64,000 nucleotides of DNA from UBA6772 sp965183875 (GTDB lineage Bacteria; Bacteroidota; Bacteroidia; Flavobacteriales; UBA7430). Where the stretch lies: contig CBCYMK010000023.1 in the NCBI GenBank assembly GCA_965183875.1, forward strand, positions 62,001 to 126,000, read 5' to 3'. The translations under genes and the position numbers were made by a program. The notes beneath the pieces were generated by a model. It saw only the letters and a list, made by a program, of their open reading frames with translations, made no database searches and was not told the DNA's origin. Below, piece after piece: positions 26,310 through 39,527 of this stretch; the first letter of the stretch is position 1; each line of letters starts with the position of its first letter.

Positions 26310-27720
26310 ATGAAATCATTCACATTTATATTTACTTTTTTCACCTTTTGTAACCTAGCTTTTGCACAGAACTATGCTATATCTGGTCAAGTTGAAGGCT
26401 TGGCAGATGGCGATGTTTTATTAGGCTACTACTACGGTGAAAAACAATATGTAAAAGATACCGTTCAATCTGTAAATGGGGCCTTTATTTTCGAAGGTGA
26501 ATCTGCTCTTGATGCAGGGATGTATTTTATGCTGCTTTCAGACAAGCAATTTTTTCAATTTATTATTGATCGTGATAGAACCTTTAGTTTTAGTACTTCA
26601 ACAACAAATTTAGTTGGGGATATGAAAATTGAAGGATCCCCAGAAAATACATCTTTTTACAATTATCAGCAGTTTACTCAACTTAAAGGATTAGAAGTAC
26701 AACCTATTAAAGAGGCTTTAAATAGAGCTCAAGCAGGTTCTAAAAAAGAATCGAAACTCAATGTGCAACTAACTGAAGTAAACGAAGAAGTGAATGCTCT
26801 TAAAGCCGCTTTCATGCTTGAACACAGTAATAGTTTATTTGTAAAAATGCTTAAAGCTTTAGAACCAATTAATATTCCAGTAGCTCCTCTGTTAGCTAAC
26901 GGGGCTATAGACTCTACCTTTCAGTATAAGTATTTTAAAAAACACTTCTTGGGATCATATAGACCTTACTGATGATAGAATGATTCGCACGCCTATTTTT
27001 CACGATAAAATGAAAAAATACCTTGTAGATTATACTCCTCAAGTGGCCGATTCAATAACTAAATATGTTGATGTTTTAATTGATGAAGTTAGGCAGAGTC
27101 CTGAACTTTTTAAATACATCGTTAACTGGACTACCCATCATTATGAATCTTCTAAAATTATGGGACACGATGCGGTTTTCGTACATATGGTATTTAGCTA
27201 TTTTGTTACACGACAAGCTTCCTGGGTAGATGAGGTACAGCTAACTAATATTATTGATAAGGCTATGCGTATAAGTCCAAATTTAATTGGAACTATTGCC
27301 CCATTTATTACGCTGCCAGACGATAAAGATGTGATACAGGACATGCACGCTATTGTAGCGCCATTCACCATTCTTTTCTTTTATGATCCAGACTGTGGAC
27401 ATTGTAAAAAGGAAACCCCTTTGGTTAAAGAAACGTTAGAAAAATACATGGATAAAGGCGTGCAAGTTTATGCGGTTTGTACAGAGTTCGACGATCTAAT
27501 GTGGAAAGAGTTTATTGTTGAGTTTGGGGTTGAAGACTGGATCAATGTAATAGACTTAGAAAATGTTTCTAATTTTCGAGGGAAGTACAATGTTATGGGA
27601 ACGCCTCGTTTATTTGTTTTAGATGCCAAAAAGAAAATTATTGCCAAGCAAATTAATGCCGATGCTCTGGATGAAATTCTAGAAAATGAATTTAAACTGT
27701 TAGAAAATAAATTATTCTAA
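26310..27720 (+). pseudogene. TlpA-like thioredoxin-fold protein (DUF4369/DUF5106), split by one extra base
   Basis: The first part has a signal peptide ending NLAFAQ and a DUF4369 domain (YAISGQVEGLADGDVLLGYYYGEK), followed by a helical DUF5106-like region. It stops at 26972. The second part carries the rest of that region and a thioredoxin domain with active site DPDCGHCKKE (CGHC) and the cis-Pro motif MGTPRLF. At the break the frame reads HFLGSYRPY-stop. Dropping one T at 26949-26950 gives HFWDHIDLTDDRMIRTP, the conserved joint of this family, and a 469-residue protein. Members are periplasmic thiol-disulphide reductases. If the insertion is real, the redox domain is lost from the exported product. 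Confidence 0.9.
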
Positions 27721-27722
27721 TT

Positions 27723-28172
27723 CTAAAATTTAGAAAGAATTTCTAAACTCATATAGGCCCAAATTAGGTACCTAGCTAAACGACCAATAAACATAAAGAC
27801 TCCAGTTTTAATTATGGAGCTTCGTATTAAGCCTAGGCTAATTAAAATAAGACTTCCTAGTATTGGGATCCAACAGAATAATGCCAGAATTTCGGTAGAG
27901 AATTTATCTTTCCATTTAAAGGTCTCAATTTTATCTGGACTTATTTTAAAGTACTTTTTAATTAAATCCCAGCGTGCATAATACCCCATAAAAAATGCGG
28001 TATAACCACCGAGCCAATTTCCTAGTGTTGCAACTAATACTAATGGGATTAATGGGAATCCTTGGTAGAGTAAAATGCCAATTAATAGTTCTGCAGCAAA
28101 TGGAATAATCGATCCTGCTAAAAAAGCAGAAAGAAATAAACCCCAATATCCGTATGTAGCCCACGATTCCAT
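27723..28172 (-). CDS. YqaA/DedA-family (SNARE-associated) membrane protein
   Basis: The 149-residue polytopic inner-membrane protein has four or five hydrophobic segments. The family pattern is visible in FAAELLIGILLYQGFP, GNWLGGYTAFFMGYYARWDLIKKYF and FCWIPILGSLILISLGLIR. DedA/YqaA relatives act in membrane lipid or proton-coupled homeostasis, and some DedA members flip phospholipids. No such activity can be assigned here. The gene is convergent with the TlpA-like gene, two bases apart. Confidence 0.85.
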   Translation of the reverse strand: MESWATYGYWGLFLSAFLAGSIIPFAAELLIGILLYQGFPLIPLVLVATLGNWLGGYTAFFMGYYARWDLIKKYFKISPDKIETFKWKDKFSTEILALFCWIPILGSLILISLGLIRSSIIKTGVFMFIGRLARYLIWAYMSLEILSKF

Positions 28173-28234
28173 AAGTGGCCAAAGGTATGTTATTTAGTTA
28201 ATTAGCATCAATGGTATGTTACGCTTAATTTTGT

Positions 28235-28242
28235 TAATTTTG
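28235..28242 (+). promoter_or_regulatory. Bacteroidota -7 promoter element of icmF
   Basis: TAATTTTG followed by CAG fits TAnnTTTG and lies 30 bases before the icmF start. The start itself is preceded by AAGGAG, one of the few good Shine-Dalgarno sites in the window. Confidence 0.55.
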
Positions 28243-28271
28243 CAGTCCATTTTATCGACTATATAAGGAGT

Positions 28272-31200
28272 ATGGAAACACAGAAATCTTACCAATCAAA
28301 AAATAAAGTACGTATTGTAACTGCAGCTTCGTTGTTCGACGGACACGATGCAGCGATTAATATAATGCGTCGTATCATTCAAGCAACAGGGGTAGAAGTA
28401 ATTCACCTTGGGCACGATCGTTCTGTTGAAGAAGTTGTGAATACAGCAATACAGGAAGATGCGAATGCCATTGCTTTGACTTCTTACCAAGGAGGACATA
28501 ACGAATACTTTAAGTATATGTACGACTTACTTAAAGAAAAAGGCGCAGAACATATCCGTATTTTCGGTGGCGGAGGTGGTGTAATACTTCCAGAGGAGAT
28601 TACAGACTTAATGGAGCACGGTATAACTCGTATTTATTCGCCAGATGATGGCCGTGAAATGGGGCTTCAGGGAATGATTAATCACCTTGTTGAAAATAGT
28701 GATTATGCTACAGGTGAATTTTTACCGGAGGATGTAATTGAGAAAATTCAATCTAAGGACAAGAAAGTAATTGCCCAAGCAATATCGGCTGCAGAAAATT
28801 TCCCAGAGAAATATGCCGATGTATTAAAAGAAATACGTGAACTATCTGTAAAGAATGAGGTTCCAGTTTTAGGAATTACTGGAACTGGTGGGGCTGGTAA
28901 ATCTTCCTTAGTAGATGAGTTAGTACGTCGTTTCTTAATTGATTTCGAAGACAAACAAATCGCTATTGTTTCGGTAGATCCATCTAAAAGAAAAACAGGA
29001 GGTGCTTTATTAGGCGATCGTATCCGTATGAATGCTATTAATAACGAGCGTGTATACATGCGCTCTTTAGCTACTCGTCAGTCTAACTTAGCTTTATCGA
29101 AGCATGTTTCTGAAGCTTTAGAAGTTTTAAAAGCAGCTAACTTCGATTTAATAATTCTTGAAACATCAGGTATTGGTCAGTCCGATACTGAGATTGAAGA
29201 GTTTTCTGATGCTAGTTTATATGTTATGACTCCTGAATATGGAGCTGCAACACAGTTGGAGAAAATTGATATGTTGGATTTTGCCGATGTTATTGCATTG
29301 AACAAATTCGATAAACGTGGCGCTTTAGATGCATTACGCGATGTAAAAAAACAATATACACGCAACCATAATTTATGGGATGCTAAAGAGGAAGACCTTC
29401 CTGTTTATGGTACAATTGCTTCGCAGTTTAACGACCCAGGAATGAATACTCTGTATCGTGCTGTGGTTGATAAAATTACTGAGAAAACTGGGGCGAATTT
29501 AGGTTCTAACTTTTCACCTTCTGAAGAGCAATCAGAAAAAATATTCATCATTCCTCCAAAACGTGTACGCTACCTTTCTGAAATTGCAGAAAATAACAGA
29601 GCATACGATAAGTGGGTAAATGAGCAAGTTGAAGTAGCCCAAAAGCTATATGCTTTAAATGAGTCTATGTTGGCTCTTAATGCTACCGAAATTGAAGATA
29701 AAGATCGACTGATTAAAGGTTTGCAAGAGGCCTACGAAAAGGTAGCTTTAGATTTAGCGCCGAAAAACAAACTTATCATTGAGCAATGGGCTGCTAAGGT
29801 AGCTAGTTATAAAGCACCCTTATATAAGTTTAAAGTAAGAAATAGAGAATTAGCTATTCAGACGCATTCAGAATCGCTTTCACATATTCAAATACCTAAA
29901 GTTTGTCTTCCTAAGTATAAAGGTTGGGGCGATATTTTACGTTGGACTCTTCAAGAAAATGTACCTGGTGAATTTCCTTTTACTTCAGGATTATTTCCTT
30001 TTAAACGCGAAGGTGAAGATCCTACCCGTATGTTTGCAGGTGAGGGTGGACCTGAAAGAACCAACCGTCGTTTCCACTATGTAAGTTTGGGCATGCCTGC
30101 AAAACGTCTTTCTACTGCCTTCGACTCTGTTACTCTATATGGTAACGACCCTGGAAGACGCCCTGATATATACGGTAAAATTGGTAATGCCGGTGTTTCT
30201 ATTTGTTGTTTAGACGATGCCAAGAAATTATACTCTGGTTTCGACTTGTCGGCTCCTAGTACTTCCGTATCCATGACTATTAATGGACCTGCTCCTATGT
30301 TGTTGGCTTTCTTTATGAATGCAGCCATCGATCAGCAGTGTGAATTGTATATAAAGGATAATAATTTAGAGACTGAGGTAGAGCAGAAAATTGAAGCGAT
30401 CTTTAAGGATAGAGGTGTAGCTAGACCTTCTTACCAAGGTGTTTTACCTGAAGGTAACAACGGTTTAGGTTTAATGCTATTGGGGCTCACTGGAGATTTA
30501 GTTCTTCCAGCCGATATATATAACCAAATTAAAGTAAAAACTCTTTCTCAAGTAAGAGGAACAGTTCAGGCTGATATATTAAAAGAAGATCAAGCGCAAA
30601 ATACTTGTATTTTCTCTACTGAATTCGCTTTGCGTTTAATGGGAGATGTACAGGAGTATTTCATTCAGAAAGCAGTACGTAATTTTTATTCCGTTTCTAT
30701 TTCTGGTTATCATATTGCCGAAGCTGGTGCAAACCCAATTACCCAATTAGCCTTTACCCTAAGTAATGGGTTTACTTATGTAGAGTATTACTTAAGTCGT
30801 GGTATGGATATTAACGACTTCGGACCAAATTTATCCTTCTTCTTCTCTAACGGTATCGATCCAGAATATTCTGTAATTGGTAGAGTAGCCAGAAAAATAT
30901 GGGCTAAGGCGATGAAGAATAAATATGGAGCAGGGGAACGTGCTCAGAAATTGAAATACCATATTCAAACTTCGGGACGTTCGCTACATGCTCAGGAAAT
31001 AGACTTTAACGATATTCGTACTACTCTTCAAGCGTTATACGCAATAAATGATAACTGTAATTCTCTCCATACAAATGCCTACGATGAGGCAATTACTACT
31101 CCTACAGAAGAATCTGTACGTAGAGCCATGGCTATACAGTTGATTATAAATCGTGAATTAGGTCTTTCTAAAAACGAAAACCCTATTCAAGGTTCTTTCA

Positions 31201-31655
31201 TAATAGAAGAGTTAACCGACTTGGTAGAAGAAGCTGTTTTAGAAGAGTTCGATAGAATTAATGAGCGAGGTGGTGTTTTAGGCTCTATGGAGACTATGTA
31301 TCAAAGAGGGAAGATTCAGGAAGAGAGCTTGTATTATGAAACTTTAAAGCATACTGGTGAATTCCCTATTATTGGGGTTAACACTTTCTTAAGCTCTAAA
31401 GGTTCTCCTACTGTTATCCCAGCTGAGGTTATTCGTGCTACTGAAGAGGAGAAAATGTACCAGATTACTATGTTAGAGGATTTACATACTTCTCATAAAG
31501 ATCAAGAAGAAGCTTCTTTAGCCTCTTTGCAGTCTGCTGCTTTACACAACGAAAACATATTCGCTAAAATGATGGAAGTCGCTAAAACTTGCTCAATTGG
31601 TCAAATGACTTCTACTTTGTTTGAGGTAGGTGGACAATATCGACGTAATATGTAG
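28272..31655 (+). CDS. icmF: Fused isobutyryl-CoA mutase IcmF
   Basis: IcmF interconverts isobutyryl-CoA and n-butyryl-CoA with adenosylcobalamin; some forms act on isovaleryl/pivalyl-CoA. The 1127-residue protein has all three parts in the IcmF order. First is a B12-binding domain with the cobalt-ligand His in DGHDAA (23-28). Next is a MeaB-like G-protein chaperone with P-loop GTGGAGKS (204-211), a switch region and the NKFDKRG base motif. Last is a (beta/alpha)8 acyl-CoA mutase domain from about residue 550. At the substrate pocket the sequence is SGLFPFKREGEDPTRMFAGEG, with Phe where methylmalonyl-CoA mutase has Tyr, as known for IcmF. It is monocistronic and probably serves branched-chain or butyryl-CoA metabolism. 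Confidence 0.93.
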   Translation: METQKSYQSKNKVRIVTAASLFDGHDAAINIMRRIIQATGVEVIHLGHDRSVEEVVNTAIQEDANAIALTSYQGGHNEYFKYMYDLLKEKGAEHIRIFGGGGGVILPEEITDLMEHGITRIYSPDDGREMGLQGMINHLVENSDYATGEFLPEDVIEKIQSKDKKVIAQAISAAENFPEKYADVLKEIRELSVKNEVPVLGITGTGGAGKSSLVDELVRRFLIDFEDKQIAIVSVDPSKRKTGGALLGDRIRMNAINNERVYMRSLATRQSNLALSKHVSEALEVLKAANFDLIILETSGIGQSDTEIEEFSDASLYVMTPEYGAATQLEKIDMLDFADVIALNKFDKRGALDALRDVKKQYTRNHNLWDAKEEDLPVYGTIASQFNDPGMNTLYRAVVDKITEKTGANLGSNFSPSEEQSEKIFIIPPKRVRYLSEIAENNRAYDKWVNEQVEVAQKLYALNESMLALNATEIEDKDRLIKGLQEAYEKVALDLAPKNKLIIEQWAAKVASYKAPLYKFKVRNRELAIQTHSESLSHIQIPKVCLPKYKGWGDILRWTLQENVPGEFPFTSGLFPFKREGEDPTRMFAGEGGPERTNRRFHYVSLGMPAKRLSTAFDSVTLYGNDPGRRPDIYGKIGNAGVSICCLDDAKKLYSGFDLSAPSTSVSMTINGPAPMLLAFFMNAAIDQQCELYIKDNNLETEVEQKIEAIFKDRGVARPSYQGVLPEGNNGLGLMLLGLTGDLVLPADIYNQIKVKTLSQVRGTVQADILKEDQAQNTCIFSTEFALRLMGDVQEYFIQKAVRNFYSVSISGYHIAEAGANPITQLAFTLSNGFTYVEYYLSRGMDINDFGPNLSFFFSNGIDPEYSVIGRVARKIWAKAMKNKYGAGERAQKLKYHIQTSGRSLHAQEIDFNDIRTTLQALYAINDNCNSLHTNAYDEAITTPTEESVRRAMAIQLIINRELGLSKNENPIQGSFIIEELTDLVEEAVLEEFDRINERGGVLGSMETMYQRGKIQEESLYYETLKHTGEFPIIGVNTFLSSKGSPTVIPAEVIRATEEEKMYQITMLEDLHTSHKDQEEASLASLQSAALHNENIFAKMMEVAKTCSIGQMTSTLFEVGGQYRRNM

Positions 31656-31678
31656 TTGTATATTTTATATGCTATCCC

Positions 31679-31706
31679 AAAAGCCACTCAACAGAGTGGC
31701 TTTTGT
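31679..31706 (+). terminator. Terminator of icmF
   Basis: An 11-bp perfect stem (AAAAGCCACTC/GAGTGGCTTTT) with an AACA loop and a T-rich tail lies 24 bases after the stop. Confidence 0.92.
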
Positions 31707-31835
31707 TTTAAAAAAGAATGGCTAAGTAGTCTGTAAGTGTCTGATATTGTAAGTGCTGTTGAAAGTTTAAGAAATAGCTAAAAAAAAAGAATAAAAAAGA
31801 GTGAATTAGTCTTGTATAAGTGGAATTAGTTAGCC

Positions 31836-32050
31836 TATATTTGCCACCGCTTAAAACAAGAAGCGCACCGTTCTTTAAAATCCAAACTAGCCTAGTGAGA
31901 ATAAAACCTAAAAAGGTTTGTTGGTTAAGTAAAAAGCTTGTATTTTTGCCAACCCAAAACACGAATTAGTGCTACGGAAAGTAAGTCGAAAAAATAAATT
32001 TAAAGTTTTTTCAGAAAGGCTTGCAAGGAATTAAAAAGGTTGTACATTTG
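31836..32050 (+). promoter_or_regulatory. Three tandem rRNA promoters
   Basis: TAnnTTTG elements followed by a C-rich start region occur at 31836-31843 (TATATTTG), 31941-31948 (TATTTTTG) and 32043-32050 (TACATTTG). They are spaced 105 and 102 bases apart. Each is followed by GCC or GCAGCC and then an A-rich stretch, which suggests related start sites. All point toward 16S. The region 31707-32189 contains no ORF and is best read as the rRNA control region and leader. Confidence 0.65.
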
Positions 32051-32118
32051 CAGCCGCTAAAACAGTAAGTGATTACTGAATTAGCAAAAACAAGAACAAA
32101 GTTCATTGACAGATATAT

Positions 32119-32137
32119 TAGAAGAGAGAGGTAAGAA
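32119..32137 (+). other. 5' arm of the 16S precursor processing stem
   Basis: TAGAAGAGAGAGGTAAGAA pairs almost perfectly with TTCTTATCTCTCTCTCTTCTA at 33742-33762. The resulting long helix encloses 16S and is the expected RNase III target in the primary transcript. Confidence 0.8.
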
Positions 32138-32189
32138 CAAACAACTTACCCCGTTAAAGTGAGAGTCAGAGAAACAGATTAAACTTTTT

Positions 32190-33708
<1,519 letters not shown>

Positions 33709-33774
33709 TAGAGTGACTTCTTACTTGGTGTAAGACTGTTATTCTTATCTCTCTCTCTTCTAATTTCTAATATA

Positions 33775-33849
33775 GGAAATAGCTCAATGGTAGAGCGCTT
33801 TACTCGTAAGGGTAAGGAGGTTAAAGGTTCGATTCCTTCATTTTCAACA
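33775..33849 (+). tRNA. Abnormal tRNA-like element in the 16S-23S spacer
   Basis: A D-arm (GCTC AATGGTA GAGC), a variable loop AGGTT and a T-arm with TTCGATT loop are clear. A 6-bp acceptor-like helix (GGAAAT/ATTTTC) closes it. Two things are wrong for a working tRNA. The acceptor to D-arm spacing is short, and the anticodon arm CTTTA-CTCGTAA-TAAGG has three extra G between loop and 3' stem. Without them the loop would show CGT (threonine). As written, it folds as a 6-bp stem with an 8-base loop. The usual spacer pair tRNA-Ile/tRNA-Ala is absent. A tRNA relic or a sequence-error-damaged tRNA is likely. Confidence 0.45.
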
Positions 33850-33874
33850 TTTCCGTAAGGAAAACGTTCATTAA

Positions 33875-33911
33875 CATATTGAGAGAGGATACACGATAGT
33901 AGAAAAAATTT
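33875..33911 (+). other. 5' arm of the 23S precursor processing stem
   Basis: The stretch from CATATTGAGAGAGGATACAC to AAAAAATTT is complementary, with a few mismatches, to 36802-36842 downstream of 23S. The long helix is the expected RNase III site for pre-23S release. Confidence 0.75.
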
Positions 33912-33917
33912 CGAGAG

Positions 33918-36800
<2,883 letters not shown>

Positions 36801-36872
36801 TAAATTTTTTCAACTATTGTGTATTTTCCTTCTCTTAATATGAGACATTAGTGCTTAATAGCACATACGATT

Positions 36873-36982
<110 letters not shown>

Positions 36983-36984
36983 TT

Positions 36985-37018
36985 AAACCCTTGTTAGTTT
37001 TCTAACAAGGGTTTTTTT
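36985..37018 (+). terminator. rRNA operon terminator
   Basis: A long perfect stem (AAACCCTTGTTAG/CTAACAAGGGTTT) is followed by a T run directly after 5S. Confidence 0.95.
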
Positions 37019-37254
37019 GGCTTTGTACTTTTTACTATTTTCTATCTTTTTCTTCTAGTTATATAATTTTTTACACTCCTACTTACTTCTTTCGATAGAT
37101 GAATCTAGCTTTGTAGTTTATTGATTTGTAGTTGTTTGTGAGTTATTTCTTTCGCGATTGGAACGCAAACATTTTTTGTAGACCCCAGCATTTTCGGTAT
37201 GCAATTTGCAATATACAGCTTGTTATAAATCATAAATATTAGGAGGAAAAAACA

Positions 37255-37284
37255 TTGAAAATCACTATGTTTGTTTCTTTGTAA
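37255..37284 (+). other. Possible 9-codon leader ORF upstream of the first adhesin
   Basis: AGGAGG at 37241-37246 is the strongest Shine-Dalgarno match in the window. It lies 8 bases before a TTG that opens nine codons (read as MKITMFVSL) ending in TAA, 21 bases before the adhesin ATG. The rest of 37019-37305 holds nothing I can recognise. It may be a real leader peptide controlling the adhesin gene, or chance. Confidence 0.25.
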
Positions 37285-37305
37285 ATTTAAACGACAAACA
37301 ACATT

Positions 37306-39525
37306 ATGAGAAAGTTATACCCTCTTTTCACTTTCTTCTTTATTTACTCTTTTTCCTTTGCTCAACTAGCAACCAACTGTGGTACCTCATACGATACTGT
37401 AGATGAATTGTTAGATCTACTTACGGGAAGTGGGATATCTTATTCCTCACCTTCTATTTCTAGTTTCAATTGTTCTGCAGGATTTTTCGATGGTAACTCT
37501 AATATTGGCTTCAATTCTGGTTTGGTATTAGCTACAGGAGCTATAGAGTCTGCAGAAGTTGGTGAGTCTTCATCAATTAACTCTTTCTTTGATACCGATA
37601 CTGATATACAAATGTTGCTTTCTGAAATGAATTCTTCGAGTCCATTTTTAAGTAATTTAATAGTTGTAGAATTTGATTTTGAAGCTGCAACTACAGATTT
37701 CGAATTCGATTATGTTTTTGCATCAAATGAATACCCTATAAATTCTTGTGGTGATGATGTTGATGTATTTGGTTTTCTACTTTCTGGTCCAGGAATTTCT
37801 GGTCCTTACAGTTCAAATGCTAAGAATATTGCTTTAGTTCCAGATCTAAACGATCCTAACAGTTTCACAACGACCTCAGTATCTATTAATTCAATTAATG
37901 CTGGAGTTTCTGCACACCCTACTTCTACTTATTGTGATAATATGATGTTAGATTGGGAAGACAATTCTATTCTTTATGTAAATAATGAAGATATGGAAAC
38001 TGTTAATTACCCTGGCTTTACTGTTCCTCTAACTGCATCTGCATCAGTTGTACCTTGTACTAATTATCATATGAAAATTGTAATTGCCGATGTTGGAAAC
38101 TCTAGTAATACTTCTGCTATTTTCTTTGAGGAATCTTCTTTTAACTCAATTGTAGAAACACAATATGAAATTACTACTGCATCTAATACTTTATTAGATG
38201 ATAATATCTATGAAGGATGTAGTGGTGCATCCTTAACAATATTTAGACCTAATAATAATGTAGGTGACCTTAATATTCTTTACCATTTATACGGAGATGC
38301 TGAGTACGAAGAAGATTATACTTTAGCTAATGCTACTGAGTACTTGGCTGTAATTGATTCGGGGCAACCAGCAGTAACAATTTATATAGATCCTATTGAA
38401 GATTGGACCGATGAGTTAGAAGAGAATATTGTATTTGAATTAGCATCTATTGGTTCTGGTTGTACACAAACGGCACCTGTACTCATAGAATTCTCTATTG
38501 CAGACCAGCCTACTCTAAATATTTCTCTTACCGACGATTTTACTAATTATTGCCCAGGTGACGATGCTGAATTAGAAGTTGAGATTTCTGGTGGTGTAGG
38601 GAGTCTTTTACAACAACCTACTACTGTAGAACCTTATTTTATTGAATGGTCTCAAATTGGTACTGCAGCAGAACAGCTTGAAAACCCCTTAGAAACAACC
38701 CAGTATTGTGTTGAGGTAACAGATTACTGTGAAACACAAACCCTGTTAGAATGTTTAACTGTAACAGTAAACCAATACCCAGAACTTGAAGCTAACGCAG
38801 AGATTGTGTATTTATGTGAAGACATAGAAGAAGAATTATGTGTATTAGTTGATGGTGGTGAAGGAGATTATGACTTCAACTGGTCTAACGGTAGTAACGA
38901 TTCATGTATTTTCGATTTTAACAATAATTACTCAGTTATTGTAACCGATGGTTGTGATGAGGAAGTAGTGGTAAACACCGAGATTTATTTAGACGAAGCT
39001 CCAGAACCTTATTTTGAATTTCTTACTATTCCACATTTAGATATGGGAATAGAGTTTAATAATTATACTCCCGAGATGGATGGTTTGTCTTATCAATGGA
39101 GTTTTGACGATGGCTTTTATTCTTCCCAAGAAGAACCTGTTCATCAGTTTACTAGTGCAGAAGATTATGGAGTAACCTTAGGTGTAACTACCGCTATTGC
39201 TGGGTGTTACAAAGAGTATCAGGAGTATATCCCTGTAAGACCTCTGTATTATTTTTATGCACCTAATGCATTCACACCTAATAACGATCAAAAGAACGAT
39301 ACCTTTAAAACCTTCGTTACTGGAGCTGCAGATTTTGAGATTTCAATTTTTGACAAGTTCGGTAAGCAGGTGTTTTACACTAACAATCCTGAAATTGAAT
39401 GGGATGGTACCTACGCTAACAATTCTAATGCGGCTCAAGGATTATATTCTTTTAGAGCTAAAATGAAGAAAATAAACGAAAAAGGTTATTACCAAGAAAT
39501 TGGTAGTATTAATTTAATCCGCTAA
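37306..39525 (+). CDS. Choice-of-anchor L adhesin-like protein with T9SS type B signal
   Basis: The 739-residue secreted protein has a signal peptide ending SFAQ. A choice-of-anchor L domain (about 20-290) follows, with FNCSAGFFDGNSNIGFNSGLVLATG and the ASNEYP motif. Then come a Calx-beta-like segment (about 305-400), SprB-like segments with paired Cys, and a PKD-like stretch (LSYQWSFDDGFYSSQEEP). A gliding-motility-type C-terminal domain (APNAFTPNNDQKNDTFK...IFDKFGKQVF) marks T9SS type B export, which uses its own attachment route. Such proteins are large surface adhesins or matrix components. It is followed after two bases by a paralogue, so they are co-transcribed. Confidence 0.88.
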   Translation: MRKLYPLFTFFFIYSFSFAQLATNCGTSYDTVDELLDLLTGSGISYSSPSISSFNCSAGFFDGNSNIGFNSGLVLATGAIESAEVGESSSINSFFDTDTDIQMLLSEMNSSSPFLSNLIVVEFDFEAATTDFEFDYVFASNEYPINSCGDDVDVFGFLLSGPGISGPYSSNAKNIALVPDLNDPNSFTTTSVSINSINAGVSAHPTSTYCDNMMLDWEDNSILYVNNEDMETVNYPGFTVPLTASASVVPCTNYHMKIVIADVGNSSNTSAIFFEESSFNSIVETQYEITTASNTLLDDNIYEGCSGASLTIFRPNNNVGDLNILYHLYGDAEYEEDYTLANATEYLAVIDSGQPAVTIYIDPIEDWTDELEENIVFELASIGSGCTQTAPVLIEFSIADQPTLNISLTDDFTNYCPGDDAELEVEISGGVGSLLQQPTTVEPYFIEWSQIGTAAEQLENPLETTQYCVEVTDYCETQTLLECLTVTVNQYPELEANAEIVYLCEDIEEELCVLVDGGEGDYDFNWSNGSNDSCIFDFNNNYSVIVTDGCDEEVVVNTEIYLDEAPEPYFEFLTIPHLDMGIEFNNYTPEMDGLSYQWSFDDGFYSSQEEPVHQFTSAEDYGVTLGVTTAIAGCYKEYQEYIPVRPLYYFYAPNAFTPNNDQKNDTFKTFVTGAADFEISIFDKFGKQVFYTNNPEIEWDGTYANNSNAAQGLYSFRAKMKKINEKGYYQEIGSINLIR

Positions 39526-39527
39526 TT

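Noticed and set aside
27958..28182. 74-codon ORF overlapping the YqaA gene
   Set aside because: It is a shadow in another frame. The YqaA frame shows the membrane-protein family pattern.
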